From JACVRW01 sp963814095 (GTDB taxonomy: Bacteria > Actinomycetota > Thermoleophilia > Solirubrobacterales > Thermoleophilaceae), in the NCBI GenBank assembly GCA_963814095.1, contig CAWFBT010000025.1, forward strand, positions 62,001 to 126,000: a stretch of 64,000 nt of DNA, read 5' to 3'. Under the pieces are notes generated by a model. It saw only the letters and a program-made list of their open reading frames with translations. It ran no database searches and was not told the DNA's origin. This document shows positions 17,958 through 26,321 of this stretch, one piece after another. Each line of letters starts with the position of its first letter. The first letter of the stretch is position 1. A program made the translations under genes and the position numbers.

Positions 17958-18704
17958 GTGTTAGCGGCACAGCGACGGGAGGGCATCTTGCGGTTGGTGC
18001 GGTCGGGCACGGCCCGCGTGCCCGAGCTGGCTGCCGCCTTCGAGGTGTCTCCCATGACCGTCAGACGGGATCTGCGCGTACTCGCCCGCGAGGGAAAGCT
18101 CGAGCGGGTCTACGGCGGCGCCATCAGCGCCGAGGGCGATCGCCCGTTCGCGGAGATCGCAGTCGAGCGAGCCGAGGCCAAGGAACGGATCGGAGCGGCC
18201 GCGGCCGGTCTCGTCGAGGAGGGACAGACCGTCATGCTCGACGTCGGCACGACCGCGGTGCAGGTGGCGCGGCATCTGCGCGGCCGCTCGCTCACCGTGA
18301 TCACCACCAATCTCGCCGCCTACGAAGAGCTGCTGCCCGAGGCGGGTGTCACGCTGATCCTTCCCGGTGGGACCGTCCGCCGCGACTACCGCTCGCTCGT
18401 CGGCGTGCTGACCGAGGACTCTCTGCGTCAGCTGAGCTCCGACGTCGCGTTCATAGGCACGAGCGGCGTCGACGCCGAGCTCTCGGTCTGGGACACGACG
18501 ATGGTCGAGGTGCCGATCAAGCGCGCGATGATGGCCGGCGCGGATCGCGTCGTGCTGCTCGCGGACCGGCACAAGTTCTCGATGGGTGGCGTGGTGCGCG
18601 TCTGCGGCGCCGCGGACATCGACCAGATCGTCACTGAGGACGAGATCCCGCCCACGACCAACATCGCCGTCGAGGAAGCCGGCATCGAGGTGACCATCGG
18701 ATGA
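17958..18704 (+). CDS. DeoR-family transcriptional regulator (copy 2) of the sugar operon
   Basis: 248 aa from GTG 17958, chosen because the family begins right there (LAAQRREGILRLV). Helix-turn-helix AAAFEVSPMTVRRDLRVLAREGKLERVYGGA, then a phosphosugar-sensing domain with MLDVGTTAVQVARHL and DVAFIGTSGVD. Its stop overlaps the start of the GH4 gene by 4 bp, so it heads the catabolic operon it presumably represses. The effector is probably a phosphorylated sugar from this pathway. Confidence 0.92.
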   Translation: MLAAQRREGILRLVRSGTARVPELAAAFEVSPMTVRRDLRVLAREGKLERVYGGAISAEGDRPFAEIAVERAEAKERIGAAAAGLVEEGQTVMLDVGTTAVQVARHLRGRSLTVITTNLAAYEELLPEAGVTLILPGGTVRRDYRSLVGVLTEDSLRQLSSDVAFIGTSGVDAELSVWDTTMVEVPIKRAMMAGADRVVLLADRHKFSMGGVVRVCGAADIDQIVTEDEIPPTTNIAVEEAGIEVTIG

Positions 18705-20041
18705 AGATCACGATCGTCGGCGGAGGAGGCTTCCGGGTGCCGCTCGTCTACGCGGCGCTGCTCGAGGTCAGCGAGCGCCTGGGCGTGGACGAGCTCGTCC
18801 TGCACGACGTCGACGTCGAGCGCCTCGCCCGAATCGAAAACGTGCTCCACGGACTTGCCGAGGAGAGCTCGCGGCAGCTGCCCTTCAGGAGCACCACCGA
18901 CCTCGAGGCGGCGGTGGCCGACGCGGATTTCGTGCTCTGCGCGATCCGGGTGGGTCTGCTCGAGGGCCGCGTGGTCGACGAAAGCGTCCCGCTCAGCCAG
19001 GGGGTGCTCGGCCAGGAGACGACCGGCCCGGGCGGAATCTGCTTCGCCCTGCGGACGATCCCGGCGATGATGGAGATCGCCGAGGCGGTCGCCGAGCACG
19101 CTCCGGACGCCTGGTTCATCAACTTCACGAATCCCGCGGGCATGGTCACCGAGGCGGTGCAGCGGGTGCTCGGGGATCGGGCGATCGGGATCTGCGACTC
19201 CCCGTCCGGACTGTGCCGGCGCGTGGCGGCGGCGCTCGGGCGTGATCCGGGCGAGCTCTGGTTCGACTACTTCGGCCTCAACCACCTCGGCTGGCTCAAG
19301 GGGGTGCGCGACGGCAAGCGCGACCTCCTCCCCGATCTGCTCGCCGACGACGAGCGGCTGCGCGGCTTCGAGGAGGGCCGGCTGTTCGGCGGCGAGTGGC
19401 TGCGCTCGCTGGGCATGGTGCCGAACGAGTACCTCTACTACTTCTACTACGCGGCCGAGACCGTCGACGCGGTCCGGCACAGCGAGAGCTCCCGCGGCGC
19501 CTATCTCTTGGAGCAGCAGCGCGAGTTCTACGCCCACGACGGCCAGTCGTCCTCGCAGGCGCTCGCCGGGTGGCGCTCGACGCGCCATGACCGCGAGCGC
19601 ACGTACATGGCCGAGGCAAGGCTCGCCGCCGGAGACGAGGGCGACCATCAGTCCGCCGGCAACACGGGTTACGAGACCGAGGCGATCTCCGTGATGGAGG
19701 CGATCGCCCTCAACACGCGCACCACGCTGATCCTGAACACGGCCAACCGCTCGAGCCTCTCGTTCCTGGACGAGCGCGCCGTCGTCGAGGTCCCCAACAC
19801 GGTCGGCAAGGCCGGCCCGGTGCCCGCGGCGATGGGGACTGTGCCCGCCCATGCCCGGGCACTGGTCGAGACGATGAAGGACATCGAGCAGCGCACCATC
19901 GAGGCTGCGCTCACCCGCTCCAGGGACCAGGCGATCGCCGCCCTCGCCCTCCATCCGCTGGTGCCCTCGGTTCGGACCGCACGCGCGATCTTCGACGGCT
20001 ACAGGGCTCGCCTGCCCGAGCTCGAGGAGGCTTTCAGCTGA
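18701..20041 (+). CDS. Glycoside hydrolase family 4 (6-phospho-beta-glucosidase-like)
   Basis: 446 aa, normal for GH4. The N-terminal Rossmann motif is KITIVGGGGFRVP, which binds the NAD used in the family's redox-elimination mechanism. INFTNPAGMVTEA, GICDSPSGLCRR (Cys ligand of the metal) and FGLNHLGWL (His ligand) are the diagnostic GH4 motifs. GH4 enzymes cleave alpha- or beta-glycosides, often 6-phosphorylated, in the cytoplasm with NAD and Mn. In this operon an ABC importer rather than a PTS brings in the substrate, so either a non-phosphorylated substrate is used or the PfkB kinase next door phosphorylates it first. ATG overlaps the DeoR stop; its own stop overlaps the kinase start. Confidence 0.88.
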   Translation: MKITIVGGGGFRVPLVYAALLEVSERLGVDELVLHDVDVERLARIENVLHGLAEESSRQLPFRSTTDLEAAVADADFVLCAIRVGLLEGRVVDESVPLSQGVLGQETTGPGGICFALRTIPAMMEIAEAVAEHAPDAWFINFTNPAGMVTEAVQRVLGDRAIGICDSPSGLCRRVAAALGRDPGELWFDYFGLNHLGWLKGVRDGKRDLLPDLLADDERLRGFEEGRLFGGEWLRSLGMVPNEYLYYFYYAAETVDAVRHSESSRGAYLLEQQREFYAHDGQSSSQALAGWRSTRHDRERTYMAEARLAAGDEGDHQSAGNTGYETEAISVMEAIALNTRTTLILNTANRSSLSFLDERAVVEVPNTVGKAGPVPAAMGTVPAHARALVETMKDIEQRTIEAALTRSRDQAIAALALHPLVPSVRTARAIFDGYRARLPELEEAFS

Positions 20042-20955
20042 TGGGCGTGGATCTCGCCTGCGGTACCGGCGCCTTCCTCGACCTCACCTTCCCGGGCCTC
20101 GAGGCGGTGCCGAAGCCCGGCGAGGAGCGTTATGCCGATGACCTGCTCGTCTCGCCCGGTGGCGGGGCGATCACTGCGATCGGCGCCGCCCGCCTGGGCC
20201 TCAGCGTCGCGCTTGCGGCGCCGCTCGGACGCGACTACGCCGGGCAGCTGATTCGCTCGGCGCTGGCCGAGGACGGCGTCGCGTGGGTCGGCAATGCCGT
20301 CGAGCGCACGCCCACCACGGTCGTGCTGCCCGCGGACGGCGACCGCGCGTTCGTGACGTTCGATCCGGCCGATCAGCTGACGGCGATCCAGCTCGCGGCC
20401 TGCGAGCCTCGTGCGGCGACGCTCGGACTCGAGCAGATCGGGCTCGCGCCCGGCGAGGCCGATGTCTACGTCGTCGCGGGCGACGCCGAGGCACGGCGCG
20501 CAAGCGGGAAGCTCCCGCCCGGGCTGGCCGGCGTGCGCGCGCTGCTCACCAACGAGCGCGAGGCCCTGACCCTCTCGCGCGAAGGCGACGTGGAGGCTGC
20601 CGCATGGGCGCTGGCCGAGCGTGCTCCGTGTGCGGTCGTGACCTTGGGAGCGGAGGGTGCCCTGGGCGTGGCCGACGGTGAGCTCGTGCGGGTGCCCGGC
20701 CATCGCGTCGAGGCCGTCGACACGACCGGCGCCGGCGACCTGTTCACGGCCGCGTTCGTCTGGGCCGACCTCGCCGGCCTCGTGCTTTCCCAGCGACTTC
20801 AGTGGGCGGTGCTCTACGCCGCTCTATCGGTAGGCGTCCCCACCGCGGTGGCGGGGGCGAAAACACTCGCCGCGCTCGTCGCGGCGGCCGCCGAGCTCGA
20901 CCTGGCCCTGCCGGCCGGGGGGCTCCCGGTAGCTCTCGAGGATGGAGATCCATGA
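20041..20955 (+). CDS. PfkB-family carbohydrate kinase
   Basis: 304 aa. VSPGGGAITAIGAARLGLSVALAAPLGRD is the PfkB N-terminal signature and VDTTGAGDLFTAAFVW (residues ~222-237) is the second signature with catalytic Asp and anion hole. Family members phosphorylate ribose, fructose, tagatose, 2-keto-3-deoxygluconate, nucleosides or amino sugars. Context (GH4, sugar importer, SIS-domain deaminase) favours a hexose or amino-sugar substrate. The start overlaps the GH4 stop by one base and the stop overlaps the next ATG. Confidence 0.87.
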   Translation: MGVDLACGTGAFLDLTFPGLEAVPKPGEERYADDLLVSPGGGAITAIGAARLGLSVALAAPLGRDYAGQLIRSALAEDGVAWVGNAVERTPTTVVLPADGDRAFVTFDPADQLTAIQLAACEPRAATLGLEQIGLAPGEADVYVVAGDAEARRASGKLPPGLAGVRALLTNEREALTLSREGDVEAAAWALAERAPCAVVTLGAEGALGVADGELVRVPGHRVEAVDTTGAGDLFTAAFVWADLAGLVLSQRLQWAVLYAALSVGVPTAVAGAKTLAALVAAAAELDLALPAGGLPVALEDGDP

Positions 20956-22298
20956 CGATGCGCAAAGTGATGCGCGGCTTGACCGTGCTGCTGGCGTTCA
21001 CGCTGTTCCTCGCCGCCTGTGGCGACGACGACGACGATGGCGGCAACGCCGGCTCAGGCAAGAAGGTCGACGTCGCCAAGGCGGGCGACGTCACGCTGAC
21101 CGTGTTGGACCAGCAGGTGCGCAGCGGCCAGGACGCTGCGCTCAAGCGCCTCAACGCGGAGTTCATGAAGCGCTACCCCAACGTGACGATCGAGCGCACG
21201 AACCGCTCGTTCGAGGACCTTCAGAAGACCGTGAGGCTCGCGGTGACGAGGCCGGATGCGCCCGACATCGTCCAGGCCAACCAGGGCTACGGCATCATGG
21301 GGGCGCTCGCCAAGGCGAACATCCTGCTTCCGCTCGACGACTACGCGGAGGCGTACGGATGGAACGAGCGCTACTCCGAGGGCCTGCTCGCGTTCAACAG
21401 CTTCTCGCCTGACGGCAGCAAGTTCGGGACGGGGAACCTGTACGGCATCTCGCAGGCCGGCGAGATCGTCGGCGTCTTCTACAACAAGGACAAGGTGCCC
21501 GAGCCGCCGCAGACGATGGCGGACTTCGAGGCGCTGCTGCAGAAGGCCAAGGCCGAGGGCGACATCGGGATCCAGCTCGGCAACGCGGGCGACGACAAGT
21601 ACGGCGGGATCCACGACTACGAGACCGTCCTGGGCCGGACGGCGTCGAAGGAGCAGGTCCGTGACTTCGTGTTCGGCAAGTCCGGCGGTGCCTTCAACTC
21701 GCCGGAGTTCGAGCAGGCCGCCGCGAAGTTCCAGGAGTGGAACGACGCCGGTTACCTGACCCCGAAGGTCAACGGCACCGCGTACGACGCGGCTGTCGAG
21801 CGCTTCGCGAAGGGCGACGGCTACTTCTTCATCGGAGGCACCTGGAACATCGCGACCCTGAAGGACGCGATGGGGGACCGTGTCGGCTTCTTCATCCTGC
21901 CCGGCGAGGCGGAGAGCGACGAGCCGATCGCGCTCGGCGGCGAGGACCTCCCGTGGACGATCACGCGCAAGTCGGAGAACCCCGATGTGGCCGCGGCCTA
22001 CATCGACTTCATCACCAACGAGAACGCGGTGAAGGTGCTGGTCGAGACCGGCAACCTGCCGGCCCCTCCGGTCCCCGCAGCCGAACGCCCGAAGAGCGGG
22101 CTCGAGGCCGACGTGTTCGAGCAGTGGGACCGGCTGAACGAGGCCGACGGTCTGATCCCGTACCTGGATTACGCCTACGACACCGCCTATGACGACATCG
22201 GCGGAGGCATTCAGGAGCTGCTCGATGGGCAGGAGGACCCGAAGGAGTTCGTGGATTCGATCCAGACCAAGTACTCGGAGTTCATAGAGGGCCTGTAG
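20952..22298 (+). CDS. ABC transporter sugar-binding lipoprotein
   Basis: 448 aa from ATG 20952. LTVLLAFTLFLAACGDDDDD is a lipoprotein signal peptide with the lipobox LAAC, followed by an acidic spacer, so it is tethered outside the membrane. The body is a family-1 solute-binding protein (VTLTVLDQQV, FMKRYPNVTIERTN, APDIVQANQGYG, GEDLPWTITRKSENPDVAAAYIDF). It captures the sugar and delivers it to the permease pair encoded next. The start overlaps the kinase stop. Confidence 0.92.
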   Translation: MTMRKVMRGLTVLLAFTLFLAACGDDDDDGGNAGSGKKVDVAKAGDVTLTVLDQQVRSGQDAALKRLNAEFMKRYPNVTIERTNRSFEDLQKTVRLAVTRPDAPDIVQANQGYGIMGALAKANILLPLDDYAEAYGWNERYSEGLLAFNSFSPDGSKFGTGNLYGISQAGEIVGVFYNKDKVPEPPQTMADFEALLQKAKAEGDIGIQLGNAGDDKYGGIHDYETVLGRTASKEQVRDFVFGKSGGAFNSPEFEQAAAKFQEWNDAGYLTPKVNGTAYDAAVERFAKGDGYFFIGGTWNIATLKDAMGDRVGFFILPGEAESDEPIALGGEDLPWTITRKSENPDVAAAYIDFITNENAVKVLVETGNLPAPPVPAAERPKSGLEADVFEQWDRLNEADGLIPYLDYAYDTAYDDIGGGIQELLDGQEDPKEFVDSIQTKYSEFIEGL

Positions 22299-22304
22299 TC
22301 GCCG

Positions 22305-23288
22305 GTGAGCAGCAGCGCCACAACCGATCCCGCAGTCGCCTCGGATCTCTCCTCCCCGGGGCGGCTGCGGGCGGACGGGCCGCGAGCCGACTCGCCGGCG
22401 GGCGAGCGCCCGCCCGGGGAGCCGCGCAGGGTCGGCTACCTGTACGCGCTCCCGGCGCTGCTCTTCTTCGGCCTGTTCGTGCTCGCGCCGCTCGGGCACG
22501 CGGCCTGGCTGTCGCTGTTCGAGTGGGACGGGCTGACCGACAAGGAGTGGGTCGGGCTCGACAACTACGCGGACGTCGTCTCGGACCCTGAGCTCCGCCG
22601 GGCCTTCGGACACGCGGCGGTGTTGCTCATCTTCTACTCGGCGCTGCCGATCTGCCTGGGCCTGCTGCTAGCCGGTGTCGTGGCCCGCACCCGCGTGCGA
22701 GGGCTCGCGCTGTTCCGGACGATCCTGTTCCTGCCGCAGGTGATCGCCCTCGTCGTGGTGGCGGCGATGTGGAAGATGATCTACGACCCGGAGACCGGTC
22801 CGCTCAACCGGGCGCTCAGGTCGGTCGGGCTCGACTCGCTCGAGCAGAACTGGCTCGGGGGCTTCGACATCGCGCTGCCCTCCGTGGGCTTCATCGGCAC
22901 CTGGGTGATGTACGGCCTGGCGATGATCCTGTTCATGGCGGGCGTGCAGAAGATCCCGCCGAGCCTGTACGACGCCGCGCGCGTGGACGGCGCCGGCCCA
23001 CTGCGCGAGTTCCTCGCCGTCACGCTGCCCGGGCTGCGCGGCGAGCTCGCCGTGGCGCTCACCCTCACGACGATCGCCGCGCTGCGCAACTTCGACATCG
23101 TCTACATCACGACCGCCGGCGGGCCCGGGACCGCCACCACGGTGCCGGCGTTCCAGGTCTACCAGCGCGTGTTCGAGTTCCCCAGGGTGGGCTCGGCAGC
23201 GGCGGTCGGGATCTGCCTGTTGGCCGTGATCTTCCTGCTGGCGCTGCTGATCAACCGCACCGCGGAGCGGGGGACGGCGACCCGATGA
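22305..23288 (+). CDS. ABC sugar transporter permease, MalF/UgpA type
   Basis: 327 aa with a Ser/Pro-rich cytoplasmic N-terminus and six predicted membrane helices, beginning YLYALPALLFFGLFVLAPLGHAAW. The EAA loop that docks on the ATPase reads LYDAARVDGAGPLREFLAVTLPGL. GTG start 6 nt after the binding-protein stop. Its TGA overlaps the ATG of the second permease. Confidence 0.92.
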   Translation: MSSSATTDPAVASDLSSPGRLRADGPRADSPAGERPPGEPRRVGYLYALPALLFFGLFVLAPLGHAAWLSLFEWDGLTDKEWVGLDNYADVVSDPELRRAFGHAAVLLIFYSALPICLGLLLAGVVARTRVRGLALFRTILFLPQVIALVVVAAMWKMIYDPETGPLNRALRSVGLDSLEQNWLGGFDIALPSVGFIGTWVMYGLAMILFMAGVQKIPPSLYDAARVDGAGPLREFLAVTLPGLRGELAVALTLTTIAALRNFDIVYITTAGGPGTATTVPAFQVYQRVFEFPRVGSAAAVGICLLAVIFLLALLINRTAERGTATR

Positions 23289-24103
23289 CGCAGCGCCGCG
23301 AGCAGGCGATGGCCACGACCATCCTGGGCGTCTTCTCGCTTATCGCGCTGCTTCCGATCGTCGGCATCGTGCTGACGGCCCTGCAGGATCCGGACACGCT
23401 CTCCGGCTACGGCAGCTTCGACGGCCTCCACTTCGACAACTTCAGGCGCGCGTGGGAGGACGGCAACTTCGGCCCGTACCTGCGCTCGAGCGTCATCGTC
23501 GTCGTCACCGTGGTGAGCATCGCCACCGTGCTGTCGATCATGTCCGGCTACGCGTTCGCGCTGATGCGATTCCGCGGAGCGCAGGTGCTGTTCTACGTGC
23601 TCCTGCTCGGCCTGATGGTGCCCTTCGAGACGCTCATCGTGCCGCTCTACTACGACTTCATCGACCTCGGCCTGTACGACACCTACTGGGCTCTGATCCT
23701 GCCTCAGATCGGTACGTCGGTGGCCTTCGGCAGCTTCTGGATGCGGGCCTTCTTCCGCACCGTGCCGCGCTCGGTGATCGAGGCGGCGAGGCTCGACGGC
23801 GCCTCGAGCTGGCTGACGTTGTGGCGGGTGCTGCTGCCGCTCGCGAAACCCGCGGTGCTGACGATGGTCGTGCTGCTGTTCATGTGGACCTGGAACGAGT
23901 TCCTGCTCGCGCTGGTGATGGTCGACACGGAGGAGCTGCGCACGGCGCCGCTCGGGCTGGGCTTCTTCGTCGGTCGCAACACGAGGGATCTGACTCTGCT
24001 GTCGGCCGGGGCAGTGATCGTCGCGCTCCCGGTCGTGATCGTCTACGCGTTCCTGCAGCGGCACTTCATCCGCGGGATGGTGTCGGGGGCGGTGAAGGGA
24101 TAG
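23285..24103 (+). CDS. ABC sugar transporter permease, MalG/UgpE type
   Basis: 272 aa, six membrane helices starting ATTILGVFSLIALLPIVGIVLTAL. EAA loop VIEAARLDGASSWLTLWRVLLPLAKPA. Pairs with the preceding MalF-type subunit to form the pore. Only 2 bp separate its stop from the ATPase start. The usual size for this subunit. Confidence 0.92.
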   Translation: MTQRREQAMATTILGVFSLIALLPIVGIVLTALQDPDTLSGYGSFDGLHFDNFRRAWEDGNFGPYLRSSVIVVVTVVSIATVLSIMSGYAFALMRFRGAQVLFYVLLLGLMVPFETLIVPLYYDFIDLGLYDTYWALILPQIGTSVAFGSFWMRAFFRTVPRSVIEAARLDGASSWLTLWRVLLPLAKPAVLTMVVLLFMWTWNEFLLALVMVDTEELRTAPLGLGFFVGRNTRDLTLLSAGAVIVALPVVIVYAFLQRHFIRGMVSGAVKG

Positions 24104-24105
24104 GC

Positions 24106-25212
24106 ATGGCATCGGTGAGCTTCAGGGACGTGGTCAAGCACTTCGGAGGGGTCACCGCGGTCGCCGGCGTCTCGCTCGAGGTGACGGACGGGGAGTTCAT
24201 GGTGCTCGTCGGCCCGTCCGGGTCGGGCAAGACGACCGCGCTGCGCATGCTCGCCGGGCTCGAGGCGGTCAGCGAGGGCGAGATCCGCATCGGCGATCGC
24301 CTGGTCAACAAGATCGCGCCGGGTGAGCGGGACGTGGCGATGGTCTTCCAGGACTACGCGCTGTACCCCCAGATGACGGTGTACGACAACCTCGCCTTCG
24401 GGCTGCGCCGGCGGAAGCTGAGCAAACAGGAGATCGACCGGCGAGTGACGCGGGCGGGGGAGATGCTCGACATCGGCGCGCTGCTGAAGCGCAAGCCCGG
24501 TCAGCTCTCCGGTGGGCAGGCCCAGCGGGTCGCGCTCGGCCGGGCGCTCGTGCGCGACCCGCAGGTGTTCCTCATGGACGAGCCGCTCTCCAACCTCGAC
24601 GCGAAGCTGCGCATGCAGACCCGCGGCGAGATCAAGCGCCTTCAGCACGACATCGGGACGACCACCGTCTACGTGACCCACGATCAGGTCGAGGCGATGA
24701 CGCTCGGTGACCGGATCGCCGTGATGAGCGACGGGGCGCTCGAGCAGGTCGGGACGCCCGAGGAGCTCTACGACCGCCCGGCCAATCGCTTCGTCGGCAG
24801 TTTCATCGGCAGCCCGGCGATGAGCTTCTTCGAGGTCGCCACACAGCGAGACCGGGACGCCGTCCGCCTCCGCGGCGACGGCCTCGAGCTGTCCGTGCCG
24901 GGCGCGCCGGAGCTGCCCGCCGAGGTCATTGTCGGCGTGCGCCCGGAGGCGGCGCGCGTCTGGCGGGACGACGAGGGCCTGCTGGGGCCGCTCCGTGGCC
25001 GGGTGGAGTACGTGGAGGCGCTCGGCCGCGAGACCTTCGTCGGAGTCGAGACGGGAGGCGCGCAGATCGTCGTGCATCACGACGGACGGGCCTCGCTCCT
25101 GCCTGGCGACGAGATCGACTTCGGGCTGGTGCAGGCGGACCTCCGCTTCTTCGGAACGGACGACGGCCTCGCGCTCCGGTCCGAGAACGGAGCCGGGCCG
25201 GCGCCCTCATGA
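24106..25212 (+). CDS. ABC sugar importer ATPase (MsmK/UgpC type)
   Basis: 368 aa. Walker A GPSGSGKTT, Q-loop VFQDYALYPQMT, signature LSGGQAQRVALGRAL, Walker B VFLMDEPLSNLDA and H-loop VTHDQ are all intact. The C-terminal ~130 residues form the TOBE/regulatory domain typical of CUT1 importers. Having a dedicated ATPase in the operon is notable because many actinobacterial CUT1 systems share one encoded elsewhere. Its stop overlaps the SIS gene start. Confidence 0.94.
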   Translation: MASVSFRDVVKHFGGVTAVAGVSLEVTDGEFMVLVGPSGSGKTTALRMLAGLEAVSEGEIRIGDRLVNKIAPGERDVAMVFQDYALYPQMTVYDNLAFGLRRRKLSKQEIDRRVTRAGEMLDIGALLKRKPGQLSGGQAQRVALGRALVRDPQVFLMDEPLSNLDAKLRMQTRGEIKRLQHDIGTTTVYVTHDQVEAMTLGDRIAVMSDGALEQVGTPEELYDRPANRFVGSFIGSPAMSFFEVATQRDRDAVRLRGDGLELSVPGAPELPAEVIVGVRPEAARVWRDDEGLLGPLRGRVEYVEALGRETFVGVETGGAQIVVHHDGRASLLPGDEIDFGLVQADLRFFGTDDGLALRSENGAGPAPS

Positions 25213-26222
25213 GCGGCGACCGGATGCGCGCCGACATGGCCGCTCAGCCCGAGGTGCTGCGGCGGCTCGCCGGGCGCCGCAGCGACATCCTCGCCGCCCT
25301 GGGATCAGTCGCTCCCGTGGGGATCGTGATCGTCGCCCGGGGTTCGTCTGACTACGCCGCCGTCTTCGGTCGCTATCTGCTCGAGGCGGTCAGCGGCCGG
25401 CCGGTCGCGCTCGCCGCGCCCAGCCTGCAGACGCTCTACGGCGTCGAGCCGCGGCTCGACGGCTGGCTGGCAGTCGGCATCAGCCAGTCCGGCCGCACGC
25501 CGGAGATCACCACCGTGCTCGAGCGCTACCGGTCGGCGGGCGCACACACCGTCGCGCTGACGAACGACCCCTCGAGCCCACTCGCGGCCGCGGCGGACGT
25601 CGACGTCGCGCTCGACGCCGGCGACGAGGAGGCGGTGCCGGCGACGAAGACGTTCACGGCGGAGCTGGCGGCGGTGGCGATGATCGCCGAGGCGCTCGGT
25701 CCGGTGCCCTGGGACGCGGGCGACTGGGAGCGCATCCCGGGGATGGTCGAAGCCCTGCTCGACGATCCGGGCCCGGCCGAGCGCGCGGCCGAGACGCTGG
25801 GCGATGCAGGCGAGCTGATCGCCGTCGCCCGCGGCTACCTGATGTGCGTGGCCCTCGAGGCGGCGCTGAAGCTGCGCGAGGCCGCCGGCCTGCGGGCGGA
25901 GGGATGGTCCGCCGCCGACTTCCGCCACGGCCCGATGACCGTGGCGCGTGGCGACCTACCGCTGCTCGCCGTGAGCGCGTCCGGCCCCGCCGAAGCGGAT
26001 GTCGCGAAGCTCGCCGGCGAGCTGGCGGAGGCCGGCACGCCGGTCCTGGAGCTCGCGGACCGGGCCGACGCGGAGCTTCCCTACCCGCGCGGCCTCCCCG
26101 AGCCGCTGTGCGTGCTGCCGGCGAGCGTTCGCGCGCAGCAACTCGCGCTGGCGCTCGCCCTCCGTCGCGGGCTGGATCCCGATCACCCGCCCGGGTTGCG
26201 GAAGATCACCGCGACGACCTGA
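25209..26222 (+). CDS. SIS-domain sugar isomerase/deaminase (GlmS C-terminal/NagB-II-like)
   Basis: 337 aa with two SIS modules and no N-terminal glutaminase domain. VIVARGSSDYAAVFGRYLLE, VGISQSGRTPEITTVLERYR and VPATKTFTAELAAVAMIAEAL match the phosphosugar-binding loops of the GlmS isomerase half; AAGLRAEGWSAADFRHGPM is the conserved C-terminal SIS motif. Without the glutaminase domain such proteins usually work in the catabolic direction, deaminating glucosamine-6-P to fructose-6-P. Together with the PIG-L deacetylase this is the best hint that the operon handles an amino sugar. Last gene of the operon. Confidence 0.85.
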   Translation: MSGDRMRADMAAQPEVLRRLAGRRSDILAALGSVAPVGIVIVARGSSDYAAVFGRYLLEAVSGRPVALAAPSLQTLYGVEPRLDGWLAVGISQSGRTPEITTVLERYRSAGAHTVALTNDPSSPLAAAADVDVALDAGDEEAVPATKTFTAELAAVAMIAEALGPVPWDAGDWERIPGMVEALLDDPGPAERAAETLGDAGELIAVARGYLMCVALEAALKLREAAGLRAEGWSAADFRHGPMTVARGDLPLLAVSASGPAEADVAKLAGELAEAGTPVLELADRADAELPYPRGLPEPLCVLPASVRAQQLALALALRRGLDPDHPPGLRKITATT

Positions 26223-26257
26223 CGGCGCTGGGCACGCGTACGCTCGCCGCGCGACCG

Positions 26258-26286
26258 CGGGGGCGAGGCCGGCCGCCCCGCCCCCG
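26258..26286 (+). terminator. GC-rich hairpin between convergent operon ends
   Basis: CGGGGGCG (26258-26265) pairs with CGCCCCCG (26279-26286) around a 13-nt loop, 36 bp after the SIS stop and 36 bp before the end of the convergent lyase-like gene. There is no U-tract, so it may be a weak or Rho-aided terminator. Confidence 0.4.
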
Positions 26287-26321
26287 GTGTCGCTGCGAGA
26301 GTCGCTACGCCTCGCCGGGTG

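Noticed and set aside
18428..19954. 508-aa antisense frame under GH4
   Set aside because: GH4 motifs on the plus strand are unambiguous.
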